A DNA stretch of 64,000 nucleotides from assembly GCA_947650285.1 (NCBI GenBank), contig CANTFL010001489.1:62001-126000 (forward strand), in the 5' to 3' direction. The number at the start of each line of letters is the position of its first letter. The first letter of the stretch is position 1. This DNA comes from Hyaloperonospora brassicae (Eukaryota; Oomycota; Peronosporomycetes; Peronosporales; Peronosporaceae). Under the pieces are notes generated by a model. It was not told where the DNA came from. It made no database searches and saw nothing but the letters and a program-made list of their open reading frames with translations. The translations under genes were made by a program, and so were the position numbers. Positions 32,917-42,500 of the stretch are shown here, in pieces.

Positions 32917-33488
32917 AGAGTAACAGGTTGTGGGCCCCGCAAGTGAAGGTTGTTGCCGCGGAGGAGCAACGCGCGCAGCCTGGAGCGAAAGCTGGCTGCG
33001 AAAGGGTCAGTATCTTAGGGAGGAGATAAAGAGATTGTCAAGTAAACACCGAAGAAGACGCAGAGCAAACTGCTAGACCTCCTTGCATGTCTCATGGAGC
33101 GCATGAAGCGAATCAAAAGCGATACGAAGAGAGGAAGCGTTTGAAGGGTCAGGATGCACGTGTATTTTGCTCGATATTGGGGGAGAGAAGTCCGATGAGC
33201 GGCGAAGCAATAGACGAACCACCGCCTCGTCGACTTCCCCAGCGGTGTCGTATTCTACCTAGTTTAGTGTGAGCAGTCTGGATACGTCTATGCGGCAGCC
33301 GGTATTGAGATGGCGCAAGCGTCCTAACCAGCGCTACCACAGCAGTGCGTGCTACCACCACGTTTGCACCAGTACTTCAGTACGATCACGTATCGGAAAC
33401 GCGACAGAGAAAGCTTGGAATCCGTCCATTCGATTGAAATGATCTTTACGAAGGGCTTTAACGTAACTCTCTATCGTGGCATAAGCGT
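32852..33488. repeat. 637-bp dispersed repeat, right copy
   Basis: This matches 20185-20821 base for base with only scattered substitutions and the same length. Here it is joined on its left to ORF1-like sequence and on its right to further LINE-like sequence. Minus-strand frames continue to about 33741 (for example CRKQLHALERTDLRCKSALR). Confidence 0.85.
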
Positions 33489-33822
33489 AGTATGTGGCGA
33501 AAGACGCTCCAGGAACGGGAAAGTGGTGTTATAGTGCGAGAATTTCAAGGTGGTCATATAAAACACCACTAGGCCGGGAACGGCGGAGAGATTTTGCAGC
33601 CGCCAGGTCGCAACATGGTGAGAGGAAGAGCCGAAGTTTGAGCATATGACGAAGCGCACTTTTGCAACGCAGATCAGTCCTTTCTAAAGCATGAAGCTGT
33701 TTGCGGCACCTGTGAATCGGAAGATAAGCTGGACTGAACACTGTGTGTACTTACTAGCATTTGGTCAAGCGAAGGGATGCGGCGGCAATATAGTCCAAGA
33801 TAACATCGTGCATTATGGCGAC

Positions 33823-34255
33823 TGTAAAGGGGCGCGCCTTGTGTCAATTAAACACAAGGTTGTGTGCACCCGACGTCACGTACACGTGGCGTGAGGAAGC
33901 GCAGCAAAGTAGGCAGAACTCGAAAACTCTATCTAAGGAAAAAGTAGATCTGTTAATACAGTTATGTTTCTTAATAAACCATCTATTGTCTTGAGCTAAC
34001 TATTCTAACCTACAATCTCCTATGTGGGTTTCTTGCCCACCACCCATTGCGCGCGTCCAGCAGCGATTGGTGGTTAATCTAATTGATGTACTGTGATCAT
34101 CAACCATCAGGTGGAGCAAACCGTCAAAGAATGATTACCCTCGGGGGTAATATTCCTTCAACCTTACTCCTTACGGGTGATGTCAATTAAACATAAAAAA
34201 TTGATATATCTATACAAAGATATCAATTTTTATGAAACGGGCTGGCCCCGTTTCA
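33823..34255 (-). mobile_element. Solo LTR A (gypsy family), TSD GCGAC
   Basis: This 433-bp LTR is on the minus strand, beginning TGAAACGGGG..GCCCGTTTCA and ending CCCCTTTACA. The direct repeat GCGAC flanks it exactly (33818-33822 and 34256-34260). It shares the core CATTGCGCGCGTCCAGCAGC with the full gypsy element but is otherwise clearly diverged. No internal region remains, so it results from LTR-LTR recombination. It interrupts LINE-like sequence. Confidence 0.92.
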
Positions 34256-34324
34256 GCGACCCAGAATGAGGGTATCAATGCTGGCGAGGATAAACTCGAT
34301 GTGCAAGGACTATTTGTGGCAAGC

Positions 34325-34767
34325 TGTAACTGGGCACTGGAAACTGCGCACTGCTGTCGGTGCGACGTAAGCTCTCACTGGCTGCATTGAGAACTAGTGC
34401 CCTCGTTAGCTCGCGTACACTGTACGCGCTCAGAGAAAGACTAGGTACTAAGCGTCTTGGTTTAGTAAGGAGAAAAGTAAAACTGTATAAACCTATTTGA
34501 GTCCCATAGGTCTCTTCCTTCTTTCTCTTGCCTTAACTATACTAATATCACACCATGCACGATAACGTCAACTCATCATCCATTGCGCGCGTCTAGCAGA
34601 GATTGTTGGATTGATATAATGGTTGTATCAACCAATGAGTAGACCCTTGGGTAACCGCAAAAAATTACTGAGCTCAATGATATTGTGATGAGAATATTTA
34701 AACTTAGTATTCGCCATCATCGCATTGTCATAAACGATATTAGTATGTAACAAGGTCGCTCGTTACA
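34325..34767 (-). mobile_element. Solo LTR B (gypsy family), TSD CAAGC
   Basis: This 443-bp LTR is on the minus strand, beginning TGTAACGAGC…GTTACA and ending AGTTACA. The direct repeat CAAGC flanks it exactly (34320-34324 and 34768-34772). It has the same core, CATTGCGCGCGTCTAGC. It sits only 64 bp from solo LTR A and is a different subfamily. Confidence 0.92.
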
Positions 34768-35079
34768 CAAGCTGATGAGCTCGCGAACTTTGTTCAGTCG
34801 ACAGAGATTTGGCTGCTCCAAACACACTTCGGGTGTGACTTAATTGTCGACGTCACGAGGAATGTAAGGTGCCTGATAGAATTTGCAATTGATCGCGATG
34901 AATGATTGATCTCTTGAAGCGAAAATTATGACCTTCGACTGTGTTACAAAGGTCGTAAAAACTGAAATGGAGTGGGCCTGTTTCACGTTCTTAGCACAAA
35001 TTTTGTCGATGTAATATTATCTTTATTGATAACATATTTAATTTCAATTTCAACGAGTAAATATTGCGGGTATATATAT

Positions 35080-35140
35080 AGGGAATTGCTAATTTCACAC
35101 CCCTTTTCCTTGATTCACACCCTTCCTTCAAAATTTATAT
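35080..35140 (+). repeat. Left terminal inverted repeat of the Pack-MULE
   Basis: This is 61 bp, starting AGGGAATTGCTAATTTCACA. Its reverse complement matches 36169-36231 with about five mismatches and two 1-bp gaps. Confidence 0.9.
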
Positions 35141-35392
35141 GTACAAGGTACGCAATCGCCGTTGGACAAAGACGAGTACTTTCTCTGCCACTTGGCTACG
35201 GGCGACATCTTGCGCGCTGCTGTAGCTGCTGACACCGACATAGGCAAAAAGGTCAAAGCCGCGATGGAGTCGGGCGCATTTGTGACCGACGAGATTGTCG
35301 TCGGTATCAGTAAGGACGCCATCAAGAGTTCAGAATGCCGTCGTGGCTTTATTCTTGACGACACACCACGAACAGGCGTGCAGGCCAAAAAG
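35141..35392 (+). pseudogene. Captured adenylate kinase fragment
   Basis: This begins directly after the left inverted repeat, in the middle of the P-loop (only GTQSP of GxPGxGKGTQSP remains). It runs through the NMP-binding region (YFLCHLATGDILRAAVAA, AFVTDEIVVGISKDAIKSSE) to CRRGFILDDTPRT, where the conserved G-F of LDGFPRT is replaced by D-T. About 84 codons are open. It lacks the nucleotide-binding start and the LID and core C-terminal parts, so it cannot be an active kinase. A GT donor at 35393 follows in phase 0. Confidence 0.9.
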
Positions 35393-35473
35393 GTGAGAAC
35401 AAGAGGAGATACAGAAGAGTGTCCAGGTTGCAAAGCAGAGGCTGACCATAGTTCCCTCATTTTGTATGCGTAG

Positions 35474-35846
35474 TCCTCGCAACCAAATTCGTACCTGTTA
35501 GCCTTCAATGACGTCTCTTGCGCTGGCTGGGCGTACGTGCTGTACCTAATAGTGAAAACGGTCCTCAAGGCGCGTGAAGGTGCCGATCTGGACTGGATCC
35601 AAGTGGCACAAATCACGTTGGACGTTGTGTCACTGCCGCTCAAAGTGGTTCAAACGATGGCCGTAAAGAAGATCGTGCACGATGCCGTGGGCTTTGTGAG
35701 ATCCCCAGTGGGCTCTACACTCATGCAAGTGATCTCTCGGCTATGGATCGTCTGGGATCTGTCCCGCCTCGCGCTATCTGTTCGGCTTTCCCGCTTATGG
35801 TGGGGCCTCGTGGAGTTTCCGCGCTATCTTTTCATGCAATCACTCT
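35474..35846 (+). pseudogene. Captured 3-hydroxyacyl-CoA dehydratase (HACD/PHS1) fragment
   Basis: This segment encodes a piece of the membrane enzyme that removes water in the very-long-chain fatty acid elongation cycle. Blocks: SYLLAFNDVSCAGWAYVLYL (first membrane helix), LPLKVVQTMAVKKIVHDAVG, and FVRSPVGSTLMQVISRLWIV, the family signature. A small frameshift lies near 35780-35800 (FPLMVG in one frame, LVEFPRYLF in another). The N-terminus and the later helices with the catalytic Tyr/Glu are truncated. An AG acceptor at 35472-35473 precedes it in phase 0. Confidence 0.88.
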
Positions 35847-35847
35847 G

Positions 35848-35988
35848 TCGATCACATTTAAGGTAGACACGCTTTTTTGCAATCGAACTTTTAATCGTAA
35901 CAGCATAGCCTTGGCCACGTGTGAACGCCTGCACAGTATCCATAAGTTGCTCCCAACTGGCATACTCAACCTCGGGAGGAGGACGCAT
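35848..35988 (-). pseudogene. Mutator/FAR1-type transposase N-terminal remnant
   Basis: On the minus strand the frame starting MRPPPEVEY runs through YASWEQLMDTVQAFTRGQGY and AVTIKSSIAKKRVYLKCDR. This resembles the N-terminal FAR1-like DNA-binding region of MULE transposases (…SWeeL…vq.fa…GYav…VyLkCDRgG). It ends at the junction with the HACD fragment, and no catalytic domain remains. It links the element to the Mutator superfamily. Confidence 0.65.
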
Positions 35989-36168
35989 GTTATTGCGTGG
36001 TGCCCTATTAGTAAACGCTGGAGGAGCTAGACCACAGGCGTGAGTAGTATCTTATTATTTTCTTACGTATTACATGCCAATTAATGGCCTAGATTATTGA
36101 GTAATACCTTTGTCAAAAATTAAATCTTAAAATGAATAGGGAAGTCTTAAAATGAATAGGGGTTTTAT

Positions 36169-36231
36169 ATATAAGATTTTGAAGGAAAGGTGTGAATTTA
36201 AGGAAAAGGGGTGTGAATTTAGCAAATCCCC
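36169..36231 (-). repeat. Right terminal inverted repeat of the Pack-MULE
   Basis: This is 63 bp and reads GGGGATTTGCTAAATTCACA inward on the minus strand. Just inside it, a 17-bp unit (TCTTAAAATGAATAGGG) occurs twice at 36125-36161, a subterminal direct repeat. Confidence 0.9.
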
Positions 36232-36239
36232 ATATATAT

Positions 36240-36560
36240 TGTTGCGGCAATATGCGGCCCGCTTTATCATTGGTTGATTAGGCCATGATATCAATTAAAC
36301 AAATTATTAACGCTACTGGACGCGCGTGATTGATGATGAGTGAGATGATACTTTTGGTAATGTAGTTTATTTTTTAGAGTCAAAGTAGAAATAAATCTAT
36401 ACCTGAACACTAAACTACATAAATTATGCAATTATATTTTTTCTTACTTGAGCATTTCTTACTTAGGTAGCATATTTTATAACCTCTGCACGTACGGTGT
36501 ACATGTTGTTTGAAGGCACACACCCTTGTGCAGTTTAGAAACAACGGCTTTACCAGTTAT
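36240..36560 (+). mobile_element. Decayed gypsy-family LTR
   Basis: The sequence keeps the order of the gypsy LTR: a start palindrome-like GCGG..GCGGCCCGC, CATTGGTTGAT…GATATCAA, the core ACTGGACGCGCGTGAT, and ACACCCTTGTG near the end. It is strongly diverged, and its ends and target duplication are not definable. The Pack-MULE inserted at its left edge. Confidence 0.55.
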
Positions 36561-37190
36561 CTGGTAAAAAAATTGTGCCTAATGGCTTGCGAGCCTCGCT
36601 CCAAGGTATCTCGCAAAGGGTCAATTTGTACGACGAATAATTATCTATTGGAGTCTTGTCACTAATACTGTAAGTAGGCGGCCGAAGGTCTCGTCTTAAA
36701 ATTGAGGAATAAGGCGCACGTGCTGACTACAAGATTGAAGCGCAAGAACGAAGTCGCGAAGATGGATAAGTTGTACAAGTGCTACAAAAGAAAAGTAGGT
36801 GTTGGTGATGGAGGAATATATTAATCATTTGCAGAAGAAATGCTTTTCTGATCAAGCACACTGGATATTGTGCGTGGAATGGAAGGTTCGTATTCAATAA
36901 GTTGACGAGGAAGCGTAAGGCTAGTATGCAATACCAAGACAATAGCTCTCAAGATCAACATTACTAGGGTAGCGAAGGAGTAGCTCGATTACGTGTCGTC
37001 AAAGGCCGGCTAAGAAATCTCGTGGAAGACGTCTTAGTGTCAGGGGTAGTCGTAGAGCAAAATACTGAAGATTATCGACAGAGAGGCCGACAACTTGGCC
37101 GTCGAAGGGTATTCTTAGAAGTAGATTTGGCATATCGAACCCTTCGTTCCCATCAGACGCCCTAGGTGCCAGGTTTGGTAGCTATTGTGG
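36561..37190. other. Unassigned transposon-derived sequence
   Basis: No open frame or domain is recognised. Its position between LTR-like pieces suggests retroelement internal DNA. Confidence 0.3.
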
Positions 37191-37548
37191 GTGAGTTTTG
37201 TAGTTACACAAAAATTTATAAATTTTATAGCCGGTTAGCGCAGGATGAAGCGTGTTAATACCTCTAGATAGATGCATTATTGACGAAGCCCCGGCGGGTA
37301 GCCGAAAGGCTTCGGTGCTCTTTTTAATATAAAATTCATTCACCATGCCTTCTCTATGTTTTACGATTTATAGGCCCAAGGATTGCTAGCGCTATGTCCG
37401 ACTCACTCAAAGAAATCATCTACAAAAATTAACGACGACGATTATGCGTCATGGGCGCGCTACATACGTGGTGAGATCCAAATGCAGTCATCATCGAATA
37501 TTGTATACCACGAGTCGACGCCAATGTTCATTGATGCCCGAGTCTAGA
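37191..37548 (+). pseudogene. Ty1/copia-like remnant: possible LTR end and gag start
   Basis: A hairpin-containing block (GAAGCCCCGGCGGGTAGCCG…GGCTTCGGTGC) near 37288-37320 looks LTR-like. From about 37405 a frame gives KINDDDYASWARYIRGEIQM, matching the start of copia gag polyproteins (…N…Y..W…R). It ends in a stop near 37548, where the foldback repeat begins. Confidence 0.5.
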
Positions 37549-37551
37549 CAA

Positions 37552-37716
37552 ATACGTACGTAAGAAGAACATTTTTTATGTACTTCTGCTTTTGCACATC
37601 GACGCTAAATGCCACCATGCTAACCCACGCTTTTTCGCACTCGCCTATAAAATGATAAGATTCAGCGTCGATGTGCAAAAGCAGCTGTCTAAAAACAGCG
37701 TTTTCGTACGTACGTT
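37552..37716. repeat. Foldback inverted repeat, 21-bp perfect core arms
   Basis: CTGCTTTTGCACATCGACGC plus one base at 37586-37606 is perfectly inverted at 37664-37684. Less perfect pairing extends outward through ACGTACGT-type ends to about 37552 and 37716. The loop is 57 bp. It could be a small foldback/MITE element; no target duplication was identified. Confidence 0.75.
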
Positions 37717-38559
37717 TCCATACACATACAGGACGTCTTAAGTATGCGTGCTGAAAGATAAGGGCGATGCGAGAGCTTCGTAAAGTGTGAAAGTTGTACT
37801 TATATGGTGGTTGTGTTGAGTAAATTATTAAGCATTTAATTATTGATTGGGTACTTAGCCGGCATCTAGGTAATGACACGTAGTTTCGTAAAATCCGAAG
37901 AATACTAAGTGCTTCGATGCGGATGCAGTCCACCTGCGTGTAAACAGCGAGTTATAGCTACTAATCTGCGACGGCTAAAGAGAAAAGTCTCTTAGTGCCA
38001 GTTCTGGATGCGCACTGCGCGGCGAACTTGAGCAGAAGCGTTTGTAATTCGTCACCAAATTGGACCCACAAGCTTAACGATAAAAGTGTGCTAATGTAAG
38101 CTATTGAAAATAAGGCGTGATCAGGCCATGATGTGCAGAAAGGGTCTATATCTATATATTTACAAATATTCTTCGCTCATGCACTTAACAATGATAATAA
38201 ATCACCAAGGACTAAAATTCTAAATATAGCTCATGGACGAGTAGCGAGTCAGCTTTTTGTCGTGTGCTCAAGAAAATTAGACGAATAATCGATGTTGAAG
38301 AAAGAACCTGGAAGAAACCTGTTTTTTTTTGCAATTCAAACTATTCTCCTCCTACAGCGATGCTAATATAAAATCAAGCATCTGGTTAGTTTATACATGC
38401 ATAATAATACATTCGTTTATCAAAGAACGAATTAGAGAGAAAAAATAGACTATCTACTTATTCTTATCGCTTACAAGGTTTCCGAAAGACACTGAGCATT
38501 TCTAAAGTCACAGGTGCTGAATCGGGTCACCAAGAGAGGGTGTTCAGTTCCATCGTCCG

Positions 38560-39545
38560 ATGTGCCACGGTATATTAGAACAATTTAGTCACTGGTTAAT
38601 AAAAGAAGATATCACCTTGATCTCTGCAATGCCGCTGTGCCTTAATCGCTACAGCTCGCAGTTGTTGTACAAGTATGTACCGCACTTCGGAGGCAACTTG
38701 TTTCAGCGTCATGCTGTCCTGTGTGTGTACACTTTACTTCCTCAGATTCCAGAGCGTGGTGACGCAGAACGAGCAAGCAATCCACCAGATCCGTTTCCAT
38801 GTCTTTCCGACGGTGTTAGCGGTATCGGGAATCCGGCGCTTGAAGTCAATGCGTGCCCTACTAAGGAGTTTGAAGGCCTGTTTAAATACACTCATGCTTG
38901 TGTTGATGAAGTTGATGTCTTGTTGCTAGTGATCGTGACCACTCAATACGATATACGTCCAGCTCAGTTCCGCTCTCGTGCAGTCCTGAATCATATATAT
39001 AAGGTGTTCCTGTTGCTAGCGGCAGTCAAGATGTCTCTTGCACGTTGCATCTAGCTCCCTCCCCGGATAATACAGATTTAATTGATGAGGCACTATCCGG
39101 TAGCAGACCCAGATTTCATACTTCTTGAGCGCATTGAGATGATCCCATAGCTGCGCCGGCGACTGAGACAACGGGAAGGAATCTCCTTCATGAGGGTTAG
39201 CTATGTTGTGGAGTCTGGCGATAGCATCTGAGAGAGCTGGGGCCTAATGTCGTTTTGCCCTATTAAACGGATGGCATTTGAACGCTTCGAAAGCGTAAAA
39301 ATTGATAAATTTCGGAGGAAGGCGCCACGGAATTCCATGTAGTGGCGAATGCGATACCAGCACAAGTGCTCTGTTCCGTGTTTTCTGTTGACTGGCGGAT
39401 AATTTCTGCACGTCTTCTGATGGTAAGCCGTCGATCTGCCCGATGACCCAATGAATTCCATTAAGCGCCTGATGGAGGGTAAAGAAGGCATGACTTTGTT
39501 CCTGGGGGTCAAGAAACTTGCCGCTGACAAGACCACGACTACTAG
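38560..39545 (-). pseudogene. Decayed LINE 3' end (zinc-binding/C-terminal part), probable
   Basis: Several minus-strand segments in shifting frames read as protein: SEDVQKLSASQQKTRNRALV, DAIARLHNIANPHEGDSFPL, LWDHLNALKKYEIWVCYRIV, EHLIYMIQDCTRAELSWTYI and TWKRIWWIACSFCVTTLWNL. The pattern 'EHL…C..A...W' followed by a Trp-rich helix is typical of the C-terminus of non-LTR ORF2 proteins. Stops and frameshifts are frequent. Confidence 0.4.
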
Positions 39546-42500
39546 GTTTATAAGTAAATATGTTCAGGGCATCAGGCTCGTCCTGTAGCGTAGGGCACGG
39601 TGGTACCCAGACTGTTCATTTGACTTGGAGAGCTGGGAAATTATTAGAATTGCCGTCATCCAGCGCACCAATTTGGTTATCATGCGACATTTACTTTGTC
39701 CCGTGCATGGAAGGCTGGTCTTGTAACCCATCGTCGACACACGCGTGACGTGTAGTTACTCTGGACGGCGTGCCCGTGGTAGCGGGTAGGTCTTCGTTGT
39801 AAGTGATCGCCCCCAATCATCGACCTAAGGATTATGATCCCATCGACAATTTGACCAATAGTCTTGTGCGTTTGAGTGTACATGTGCGTTGGCGTCGGAA
39901 TGTCGTCATAATACTGGCTGGATAAGTAATTTACGCTCATTACGAGTTGCTATGAGGTTGGCTTCTACGCGCTGGTATGATCAGTATCGGTGCTGCTAGA
40001 TAGTCATCCATTTGACCTCCGAAGGTACGATCCAACCAGTGACCTCTGCTTGAATGTCTAATTGAGGTTCATTTTTGAGATGGTGGAGCCAAGAGTTGAT
40101 TAAGACCGGCGATATTCTTCAATTCGCAGAATCCTCAATATCTTTTAATGTCCAAGTGGCTCACGCGTAATAATAGCGTTCCCGCATAATAGAGCAAGAT
40201 ATTGGACCTTTTTACACAAGAATTTATGTTGCGTAGCACTAAGGTCAGTTACTAAAGTCAGTCATAAATTGAATTGCTGATTGGATGCATCTCACAGTTA
40301 TACATTATGTAAGTAGCAGGATTCTTTTGTGGATCTATTCGGGGTTCTGTAGGATAATACTGCTTATGTATTAAATAGTTTTCCGCGAAGCCCGCTAAGG
40401 CTAGCTTAAAACATTGTCACCACTAGAGATACCTACGAAATAACACTAAGTATTTGAGGGACATAATAGTATTTGGGTCAGTGTACGTTGTGTATGAGAA
40501 TCCGTCAATGATTTTTTGGCAAAAGTGGCAAACGAATGGATATTCGTCGAATAAAGTGACGAGACAAATGGGTCAAATTTTCAATCCTAAAACATCATAT
40601 TGATGGTGTAATACAACACGTCATGATCGTTGACTAAGGTGAAAAGAAAGAGTCCATGTCGTGAGCATCTCATATAGGTCGATATCATTGTCAAGAAGTA
40701 TGACAAGGTAATACAAAGATACGCTCAGAATTAGGTCAAAATTTTATGCGCAAAAATTAGCGCACTGAGGTAGATCTACAAAAACAACAAACGATCCATG
40801 AAACGAGAAAATAAAAATGAGATGGTCGCGATGAAACAATAAGTGGGAGATCTTGTGGCTTATAGAGTGTGAATGGTGTTCACATCGTACAAAAAGGCAC
40901 GTACTGTATACTGAAATGGCATTTTTAAACTAAAACTGATGATGAAGGGCTTTGAAGCAATTAAGGGAGAAATTGATTTCGTATGGAACGAGCAAATGTA
41001 CAGAGTGGACGTTGTACACATCTTTTTATGATGTTATAAATGCAATCACATTGAAGGTAGTTCTTCTGTTTGAAATGTTATGGTAAGTTGCTTGAGAGGT
41101 CGGGTATATCGAGTATCGAATGCAAGGTCCGACTAGGGCAAGTGATAATAGAAAATTTCTCGATGTTTCGCCGAATGTGGTTTCTTGAACGCTTCCATTA
41201 CAAAGCTCCTAGTAGAATAACAAGTCAAAACTAGATTTGCGACTTATGCGTTATCTATAAGGGCGGAATCAAGCAGGACCATTGTAAGGTTAACCCCTTA
41301 GAAGCGAAAATGCAAGACGCGGGCTTACGCGATATTTTATCGATATGTGCCTTCTCTTTGTCCGCCACAATGGTGATGTGACTGATTAGATTTCGATGCG
41401 AATGACCAATTGGTCACTGATTCATCTCTACAAATAGATAAATATTTGTAAGGCGATATACACGATTTCCATCGAGGACTTCGGACAGGCATAGAATACT
41501 CTTGAAGCAAAATGACCCTGGATCTCACCGTATAAAGGCAAATACTCTTACGAAGGTTCTTTTGTCCCAAAGGTAATCTAGCTACAAACGCTGTTCAATT
41601 TGCAGTGGCATATGACGATCTTCGCAAATGTCAAGATTGTAGCGAACGAGGAAATGTCTAGTAGGACTTGGTGAAGCTCAAGTTTATGCTGACCACTCGT
41701 TAAATAATATGAAGCCATATCAGTAAATGCTCAATAAAAAGTATCGTGGGTACATATTAGCATGTAGTACCTGCTAAGATATGTAAATTATGAATGGTGA
41801 TACCTTAGATTCACGGCATCCGTCAGACGTTGCAAAAGCTGACAGTTGTTCAAGTTTGTCGCGTTAATATTCATGTGAAATTATCAGGTCGAGGCTATCG
41901 TATAAATTTTTCAAGACATGCGTCCTTCAATTTGATGCGCAACGTATGATTTTATATTGTGAACTGCTATGAAGTAGCTGATCATTCCGGCATCGCATGT
42001 TTTTTCTATTTCGTCTCGACCATTTTATGTGCATAAAGGAAAGTACCGATAATTGAATGCGCCAATTTCCGTGTAAAGTGATCTGCGCGGTATATATATA
42101 GTTTAGCTGGTGACTTCCAAGTCAACATATTCCTTCTTTACTTGCTCTAGAAATGGATTATGATTATGGATGCTGATGCTCTTTGGCTGCAGTACAATGT
42201 GCTTTTCTTCAGCGAGATTCTGCGTTTCTGTATGCACTAGACCGTGGACCAGTGTTACGTATGTGGATTTGGTAAGCGACAGAGTAACATGCTACTGTCA
42301 GCAAACTAAAGAGTAGAGCTTAAGTCGTTATTTCATCAATTTTACAAATCTAGTGACGACTTGCGTAGGTCCTGTCAAGCGTTGACCGCGTTATCAATAA
42401 GATCGCTATGTCTTTTTTACGACTACTTATACGCTATTACTGGATCCAAATGTCCGCCATAGGCTTTATAATTTCGAAGATAATTGCGAGATTATAAAGG

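Larger units (their letters stand above)
28087..33488 (-). mobile_element. LINE-type non-LTR retrotransposon, degraded and truncated
   Basis: The minus strand carries, 5' to 3', an ORF1-like region (about 33.5-31.8 kb) and an ORF2 with apurinic-type endonuclease and reverse transcriptase (31.46-28.09 kb). The 3' end is cut off by the gypsy LTR at 28086, just after the block KQAGGVG, so the C-terminal zinc-binding part is missing. No poly-A tail or target duplication is visible. Confidence 0.85.
35072..36239. mobile_element. Pack-MULE-like DNA transposon with captured gene fragments
   Basis: The element proper is 35080-36231 (1152 bp), flanked by the 8-bp direct repeat ATATATAT (35072-35079, 36232-36239). 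Its ends are inverted repeats of 61 and 63 bp, about 90% identical, both containing GCTAA.TTCACACCCCTTTT. Inside, in order, are an adenylate kinase fragment (plus), a 3-hydroxyacyl-CoA dehydratase fragment (plus), and an N-terminal remnant of a Mutator/FAR1-type transposase (minus). This is the architecture of a Pack-MULE. The target site is TA-simple, so the exact duplication length could be off by a base. Confidence 0.85.

Noticed and set aside
35162..35473. Functional adenylate kinase gene
   Set aside because: It lacks most of the P-loop and everything after the NMP-binding region and lies inside a transposon; treated as a captured fragment.
38560..39054. 164-codon plus-strand frame
   Set aside because: The opposite strand reads better as a decayed LINE C-terminus, so this looks like a shadow.
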